Assembly (NCBI GenBank): GCA_021443845.1
Contig: JABUTA010000002.1
Span: 9,308 to 53,983, forward strand
Direction: 5' to 3'
DNA length: 44,676 bases
Source: Parasporobacterium sp.
GTDB taxonomy: Bacteria > Bacillota > Clostridia > Lachnospirales > Lachnospiraceae
The notes beneath the pieces were generated by a model. That model was not told the DNA's origin. It made no database searches and was given only the letters and a program-made list of their open reading frames with translations. Below, one piece after another: positions 39,642-44,676 of the stretch (positions within the stretch are counted from its first letter, which is position 1; each line of letters opens with the position of its first letter). Made by a program: the position numbers and the translations under genes.

Positions 39642-41942
39642 ATGAATAAAATATCTGCCTGGATAGTAAATAAGAGGATCCTTATTCTGGTAATTGCTGC
39701 GATTTTATGTCTGGCATCCGTATACGGTATTTTCAAGGTTAACATTAATTATGATATGTCTGAATACCTGCCAAAGGATTCGCAGGTAAAATCAGGTATG
39801 GGCATAATGAAAGACGAATTCGGAGAAATGTCTCAGATAACAGTAATGTTCGATGATCTGGATACGGAGAATCAGCTTAACAGAAAAGATGAACTTTCAG
39901 AAATAGAAAATGTCAGAACAGTTGTATATTTTCAGAATGATGAATTCTATCAGAAAGATAATCACTCAAGATATGTAATAACCGTTGATGCAGGAACATA
40001 TTCTGATGCTGCCCGTAAGGTGCTGGACACCGTCCGTGATAAATACGGAGACTCTGCTTATCTCAGCGGTGAGATCGTCGACAATAAAATGATGCTGGAT
40101 ACTCTTTCAAATGAGCTTCCTTTGATTGTTCTGATTGTTGCGGTCATCGTATTTATAATACTGTTCATTTTCTGCAGATCATGGATAGAACCAATTATAT
40201 ACCTCGTGGGAATTGCCGTTGCAATATTATTCAACATGGGAAGCAATGCCCTTCTTGGTTCCGTGTCATTCATGACATTTGCAATCGCTGCCCTTCTCCA
40301 GCTGGGACTGTCCATGGACTACACTATAATGCTGATGAACAGATACAATCACGAACGTCAGCTGACTCCGGATCCGGCAGAAGCAATGAAAAAAGCGCTG
40401 GCAGCCTCATTCAGTACTGTTTCCGGAAGTTCGGTCACTACCATAGCCGGACTTTTAATGCTCCTTTTCATGAGCTTCAGGATCGGGGCGGACATGGGAA
40501 TCGTTCTGGCAAAAGGCATACTCATGAGCCTTATATGCATTTTTACCGTACTTCCCTGCCTTACTGTTGTTTTCGATAAGCTCATACAGAAAACCCAGAA
40601 GAAATCATTCCGTATCAATTTCTCCTGTGTGCTCAGAAAAACTGTCAATGCACGTATATTCCTGATTGCCGCTGTCGTTATAATAGCCGTGGGAGCATTC
40701 TTTATCAAAGGAAATCTGGGCATCAGCTATATTAAATCCTTTGATAATACAGAGCAGGAAGCTATGGAAGCTGCATTCGGTGCAGACAATCAGATGGTAC
40801 TGCTGTATGAGAACACTGAGAATACGGAAGGCATTTCAGAATTCATATCCCGCCTTGAAGCAGACGAAAGAGTAAACTATGTGCAGGATTATTCTAATAC
40901 TCTTGGAAAAACATACACATATCAGGAATTATCCGCAGAAATGGGACTTTCAGAAAGCCAGGCCCGGGGACTGTTCCAGCTGTATGCATCCAGTCACCCT
41001 GAATCAGACGGTTCCATTGAAGCCGGTGAATTATTGCGATTTGTGGATGAAGAAGTGCTTACCAATCCAATGTTCTCTATGATGATTTCCGAAGATATCA
41101 AAGCACAGATAAGCAGTTACAAAGAAATGCTCGGCAGCGGGGATGAGAATTCCGATCCGGAAGCAGAACTGCTTAAAGGCATCAGATACAACCGTATGAT
41201 AATATCGGCAGACCTTCCTGCAGAAACGTCTGATACATTTGAATTTGTGGATTATGTCAATACATATGCTGCCGAATGCTTTGACAATCATACATATCTG
41301 GTAGGAAATTCACCTATGGCAGGAGAAATGAATAATGGTTTTGGAAACGAACTGAATCTTATCACTTTACTGACCATCGCAGCAGTATTCATAGTAGTTC
41401 TCATAACATTCCGCTCATTGACCGGTGCTGTACTGCTGGTTGTACTTATACAGGCAGCTGTGTTCATCACCACAGCAATAGTATGTCTGCAGGGCTATAC
41501 CATAAATTATATTTCCCTGATACTGGTACAATGTATAATGATGGGAGCAACCATAGATTACGGAATACTTCTCATGGACAACTACCGCAATGCACGGATG
41601 AACCTGGATAAAGAGGAGTCCCTTAAAGAAGCTATGAACATGTCTGTAAGAACCATCCTTACTTCATCTTTGATACTTATCACATCCTGTGTGACAGTAA
41701 GTGTCATAATGACTCAGAAAACCATTGCCCAGACATGCCTGATGATCGCATACGGAACATGTATTTCAGTAATACTGGTTCTTATATTCCTTCCATGCTT
41801 AATGTATGTTCTTGACAGGTTTATCATAAAAAAGCCAGTAAGGATCCGGAAAGCTGCAGATAATTCAAATGCTGCCGTTCCGGGTAAAACTTCCGTCAAA
41901 GAAAGTAAAGCTTCCGTCGCCGGAAACAATACGGTTCAGTAA
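39642..41942 (+). CDS. MMPL/RND-type efflux transporter
   Basis: This 766-residue membrane protein has the duplicated RND layout: one helix near 12-30, an extracellular domain to about 155, a five- to six-helix bundle (about 160-310), a second helix near 335-355, another extracellular domain, and a last bundle (about 565-725). The sterol-sensing-like LGLSMDYTIMLMNRY and its repeat GATIDYGILLMDNYR carry the conserved Asp pairs used for proton coupling. MMPL proteins export lipids, peptides or drugs. A hydrophilic Ser/Lys-rich tail follows residue 730. TetR control by the divergent gene suggests a drug or lipid export role. RBS AAAGGACGG. Confidence 0.92.
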   Translation: MNKISAWIVNKRILILVIAAILCLASVYGIFKVNINYDMSEYLPKDSQVKSGMGIMKDEFGEMSQITVMFDDLDTENQLNRKDELSEIENVRTVVYFQNDEFYQKDNHSRYVITVDAGTYSDAARKVLDTVRDKYGDSAYLSGEIVDNKMMLDTLSNELPLIVLIVAVIVFIILFIFCRSWIEPIIYLVGIAVAILFNMGSNALLGSVSFMTFAIAALLQLGLSMDYTIMLMNRYNHERQLTPDPAEAMKKALAASFSTVSGSSVTTIAGLLMLLFMSFRIGADMGIVLAKGILMSLICIFTVLPCLTVVFDKLIQKTQKKSFRINFSCVLRKTVNARIFLIAAVVIIAVGAFFIKGNLGISYIKSFDNTEQEAMEAAFGADNQMVLLYENTENTEGISEFISRLEADERVNYVQDYSNTLGKTYTYQELSAEMGLSESQARGLFQLYASSHPESDGSIEAGELLRFVDEEVLTNPMFSMMISEDIKAQISSYKEMLGSGDENSDPEAELLKGIRYNRMIISADLPAETSDTFEFVDYVNTYAAECFDNHTYLVGNSPMAGEMNNGFGNELNLITLLTIAAVFIVVLITFRSLTGAVLLVVLIQAAVFITTAIVCLQGYTINYISLILVQCIMMGATIDYGILLMDNYRNARMNLDKEESLKEAMNMSVRTILTSSLILITSCVTVSVIMTQKTIAQTCLMIAYGTCISVILVLIFLPCLMYVLDRFIIKKPVRIRKAADNSNAAVPGKTSVKESKASVAGNNTVQ

Positions 41943-41956
41943 ATGTACCCTCTGAT

Positions 41957-41998
41957 AAAAATGCAGTTCATGGAAATGTCCTTTGAACTGCATTTTTT
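41957..41998 (+). terminator. Terminator of the MMPL gene
   Basis: ATGCAGTTCA (41961-41970) pairs with TGAACTGCAT (41984-41993) across 13 nt, followed by six T. Confidence 0.85.
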
Positions 41999-42046
41999 AC
42001 TGCAAAAAAATATTCTGCAGCGGTTTTAAAATATATTAATATTTAT

Positions 42047-42052
42047 TATAAT
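42047..42052 (+). promoter_or_regulatory. Candidate -10 box of pgi
   Basis: TATAAT about 40 bp upstream of the pgi start in a very AT-rich stretch; the best -35 (TTTTAA) is weak. Confidence 0.4.
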
Positions 42053-42089
42053 GTATCGGGTATATTATCAGCAAAAAGGAGACCACAAA

Positions 42090-43670
42090 ATGAAATGGAA
42101 CAATTTTGATACTCTTAAATCATATGAGAAACTCGGTTCTGCAGCAGCTGTTGACGTGAAGACCGTGATGTCAGGTGAAAACGGTGCAAAGCGTGTTGCA
42201 GATTACAGAGTCAGCATGGCTGCAGATATGGTTTACAGTTATGCAGCCAAACCTGTTGACGATGAACTTCTGAATATTCTTCAGGAACTGGCAGATGAAG
42301 CAGAACTTACAGATAAGTACGCTGCTTTATATAATGGTGAAATGATCAACACCGGTGAAAAGAGACTTGTCCTCCACCAGTTATGCCGGGGCCAGTTAGG
42401 TAAAGATGTTATAGCAGACGGTGTTAACAAACGTGAATTCTATTCCACACAGCAGAAACGTGCTGCTGAATTCGCCGTTAAGGTTCACAACGGGGAAATT
42501 TTAAATGAAAACGGTGAGAAATTCACCACCGCTGTTCAGATCGGTATCGGAGGCTCCGATCTTGGCCCCCGTGCGTTATATATGGCTCTCGAGAACTGGG
42601 CACGTGCAAACGGCACACTCAAGATGGAAGCCCGTTTCATCAGCAACGTTGATCCGGACGATGCATCAGCTGTTCTTGCGACAACAGATCTGGCCCATGC
42701 ACTGTTCATTGTTGTTTCGAAATCAGGTACAACACTTGAAACTCTTACAAACGAAAACTTCGTGAAGGATGCTCTCAGAGCAGCAGGCCTTGATCCTTCA
42801 AAACATATGCTGGCAGTAACCAGCGAAACCTCTCCTCTGGCAGGCAATCCCGAATATCTGGATTCCTTCTACATGGATGACTATATCGGTGGACGTTATT
42901 CAGGAACATCTTCCGTAGGCGGAGCTATCCTGTCACTGGCATTCGGCCCTGATGTATTCGCACGTATCCTCGAAGGTGCTGCACAGGCAGATGCGACAGG
43001 CAAGGAAAAGGATATCCGTAAGAATCCTGCACTTCTTGATGCTCTTATCGGCGTATATGAACGCAGTTTTTTAGGATATGGCGTTACAGCTGTTCTTCCG
43101 TATTCTCAGGCTCTTATCCGTTTTCCTGCACATCTCCAGCAGCTGGATATGGAATCAAACGGCAAGAGCGTAAACAGATTCGGCGATCCTGTAAACTATG
43201 TAACAGGCCCGGTTATTTTCGGTGAGCCCGGAACCAACGGACAGCATTCATTCTACCAGCTGCTCCACCAGGGTACTGATATCATTCCTATCCAGTTTGT
43301 AGGATTCAAGAAGAGTCAGATGGGCAATGACGTCATCATAGAAGGAACCACCAGCCAGCAGAAGCTTTCGGCAAATGTTGCTGCACAGATCATGGCCTTT
43401 GCCTGCGGCAAGGATGATGAAAACAGCAACAAATATTTTGCAGGCAACCGTCCTTCCAGCATTATCGTAGGTGAGCAGCTTACTCCCGAGGCAGCAGGTG
43501 CTCTTCTTGCTCACTTTGAGAACAAGGTTATGTTCCAGGGATTTGTATGGAATCTGAACAGCTTCGACCAGGAAGGCGTACAGCTCGGAAAGGTTCTTGC
43601 AAAGAAAGTCCTTGCAAAGAACACAGATGGCGCCCTTACAGCATACAGCGAGCTTCTGGGAATATTCTGA
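42090..43670 (+). CDS. pgi: Glucose-6-phosphate isomerase
   Basis: This 526-residue enzyme interconverts glucose 6-phosphate and fructose 6-phosphate. The start is the ATG at 42090 with AAAGGAG 8 nt upstream; an in-frame ATG at 42051 lies over the -10 box and is unlikely. Landmarks: QIGIGGSDLGPRALYMAL, VVSKSGTTLETLTNENF (phosphate-binding SGTT), YIGGRYSGTSSVGG, the PGI signatures GEPGTNGQHSFYQLLHQG and QLDMESNGKS. The length is that of the longer bacterial form. Single-gene unit, ends in a strong hairpin. Confidence is very high. Confidence 0.98.
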   Translation: MKWNNFDTLKSYEKLGSAAAVDVKTVMSGENGAKRVADYRVSMAADMVYSYAAKPVDDELLNILQELADEAELTDKYAALYNGEMINTGEKRLVLHQLCRGQLGKDVIADGVNKREFYSTQQKRAAEFAVKVHNGEILNENGEKFTTAVQIGIGGSDLGPRALYMALENWARANGTLKMEARFISNVDPDDASAVLATTDLAHALFIVVSKSGTTLETLTNENFVKDALRAAGLDPSKHMLAVTSETSPLAGNPEYLDSFYMDDYIGGRYSGTSSVGGAILSLAFGPDVFARILEGAAQADATGKEKDIRKNPALLDALIGVYERSFLGYGVTAVLPYSQALIRFPAHLQQLDMESNGKSVNRFGDPVNYVTGPVIFGEPGTNGQHSFYQLLHQGTDIIPIQFVGFKKSQMGNDVIIEGTTSQQKLSANVAAQIMAFACGKDDENSNKYFAGNRPSSIIVGEQLTPEAAGALLAHFENKVMFQGFVWNLNSFDQEGVQLGKVLAKKVLAKNTDGALTAYSELLGIF

Positions 43671-43714
43671 CAATTTAATACGTATATTCGCTTATATGTT
43701 ATGTAAATACACTT

Positions 43715-43743
43715 ATCGCCCGGACATGTGTCCGGGCGATTTA
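43715..43743. terminator. Terminator between pgi and xylB
   Basis: ATCGCCCGGACA (43715-43726) pairs with TGTCCGGGCGAT (43729-43740), the last pairs opening to form the loop, followed by TTTAT. It lies between two convergent genes; T-runs are short on both sides. Confidence 0.75.
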
Positions 43744-43795
43744 TGATGTTCAGGCTCTACTGTTCTGTTATAAGTATTTATAAAGCATTATCCGG

Positions 43796-44676
43796 TCACT
43801 GTGCAAGAACAGAAAAAACGGGCTTCAATGCCGGATATAAAAGACTGTATTTCTGATAACATTTTTCATATCCGGCAGCGATTTCAGGATCCGGCTTAAC
43901 AGTTCCGGATACTTTTACAAGTTCTGCGCAGACTTCCTCAACTGATCCATACACACCGCATGCAACCATTGCCAGCATTGCGCCCCCCATTCCCGGGCCC
44001 TGCTCCGATACAGGAAGGGTCAGCTCTATATTCAGTACATTGGCTATTATCTTCTTCCATAAGCTGCTCTTTGCTCCTCCCCCGCAGATCATGCTTTTTC
44101 TTACATCTATACCCAGACTTTTTATCACTTCCAGATTATCCCTTACTGCAAAAGCCACGCCTTCCAGAACTGCCTGAGTCATGGCTGCCCTGGTGGTATC
44201 CATGGAAATCCCCACAAAAGTCCCTCTTGCATTTACGTCATTTATGGGAGAACGTTCTCCCATGAGATAAGGCAGAAAATATACATTGTTATTTCCCAGC
44301 ATGTCTTCCGTTATTAATGCCTGCTCTGCGTTATATGCTCTGGTATCCAGCACATCTTCCATAAACCATTTGCTGCAGCTTGCAGCAGACAGCATGCATC
44401 CCATCATATGATATTTCCCGTCTGCATGACAGAAAGAATGTATAGCCCCTGCAGGGTCATGACTGTAGGAATGGCTGGATATAAATACTGTTCCTGACGT
44501 ACCCAGGGAAATATTGCATGCGCCCTCACCTACCGTACCTGTTCCCACAGCTGCCGCAGCATTATCACCGGCTCCCGCACACACCTTTACCCGTTCCGTA
44601 AGTCCCAGTGCCTCAGCAGCTTCAGGAAGCAATGTGCCCACCGGTTCATAGCTTTCAAACAGCTTCGGCATCTGCT
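43796..44676 (-). CDS. xylB: Xylulokinase (FGGY family), C-terminal part, 5' end outside window
   Basis: The minus-strand frame is open to the window edge, so the N-terminal part (about 200 residues of the usual 490) is missing. The visible 290-odd residues contain ESYEPVGTLLPEAAEALGL, VCAGAGDNAAAAVGTGTV (ADP/substrate-binding GDN), ISLGTSGTVF, YLMGERSPINDVNARG and CGGGAKSSLWKKIIANV, a pattern specific to bacterial xylulokinases. It phosphorylates xylulose for the pentose phosphate pathway. It converges on pgi. Its promoter and any xylose operon partners lie outside the window. Confidence 0.93.
   Translation of the reverse strand, partial: QMPKLFESYEPVGTLLPEAAEALGLTERVKVCAGAGDNAAAAVGTGTVGEGACNISLGTSGTVFISSHSYSHDPAGAIHSFCHADGKYHMMGCMLSAASCSKWFMEDVLDTRAYNAEQALITEDMLGNNNVYFLPYLMGERSPINDVNARGTFVGISMDTTRAAMTQAVLEGVAFAVRDNLEVIKSLGIDVRKSMICGGGAKSSLWKKIIANVLNIELTLPVSEQGPGMGGAMLAMVACGVYGSVEEVCAELVKVSGTVKPDPEIAAGYEKCYQKYSLLYPALKPVFSVLAQ

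Noticed and set aside
1-44676. CRISPR array, prophage or IS transposase
   Set aside because: No regular repeat-spacer array and no phage or transposase genes were found on either strand.

Overview
The window looks like a chromosomal segment of a strictly anaerobic, low-to-moderate-GC Firmicute, most likely a gut or rumen Lachnospiraceae-type Clostridium. The reasons are AGGAGG-type ribosome binding sites, TTGACA/TATAAT promoters, a Cna_B-type surface protein, DegV and FakA-like proteins, and relatives of C-glycoside-cleaving enzymes described in gut Lachnospiraceae. No phage, integrase or IS transposase gene was seen. The assignment is an inference from gene content, not a taxonomic search.

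Layout. 1-3834 (-): the first 1278 residues of a secreted Cna_B-repeat surface protein, running off the left edge. 4007-4230: tRNA-Leu(UAG) with its own promoter and terminator. 4255-9087 (-): a four-gene sugar-type ABC importer (ATPase, permease, binding protein, second permease). 9471-10775 (+): a membrane-anchored FKBP/trigger-factor-like foldase. 11135-12928 (+): a threonyl-tRNA synthetase without a TGS domain. 13063-13830 (-): rsmE. 13892-20935 (-): a seven-gene operon of GT1 glycosyltransferase, glycerol kinase, Gfo/Idh/MocA oxidoreductase, SDR, alpha/beta hydrolase, TIM-barrel protein and DUF6379-like protein. The last two look like the alpha and beta subunits of a C-glycoside deglycosidase, and the oxidoreductase looks like the enzyme that makes its 3-oxo substrate. 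21151-26670 (-): an overlapping operon of DegV lipid-binding protein, ICMT-like membrane methyltransferase, GH3-type acyl-adenylating enzyme and 7TM-GAF-GGDEF-HD-GYP protein, divergent from a shortened FakA-like kinase (26798-27742 +). 27735-30166: GNAT, esterase and lipase-like hydrolase genes.

30292-36037 (-): a five-gene operon for a cytoplasmic molybdopterin oxidoreductase, a four-cluster ferredoxin subunit, a TorD-like chaperone and homologues of AsrA and AsrB, but no AsrC sulfite-reducing subunit. Upstream lie a 244-bp near-perfect palindromic element (36143-36386) and a LysR regulator. 37650-38633 (-): pfkA. 38752-41942: a divergent TetR/MMPL efflux pair with matching operator-like palindromes. 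42090-43670 (+): pgi. 43796-44676 (-): the C-terminal part of a xylulokinase.

How the parts may fit. The most interesting idea is a polyphenol or glycoside module. The 13.9-20.9 kb operon could oxidise and split C-glycosides (or re-glycosylate aglycones with its GT1 enzyme). The Mo operon 10 kb away could supply a reductive or dehydroxylating step, with AsrA/AsrB rewired as its NAD(P)H electron donor. The enzyme families are recognised from sequence; substrates and the link between the two operons are inference.
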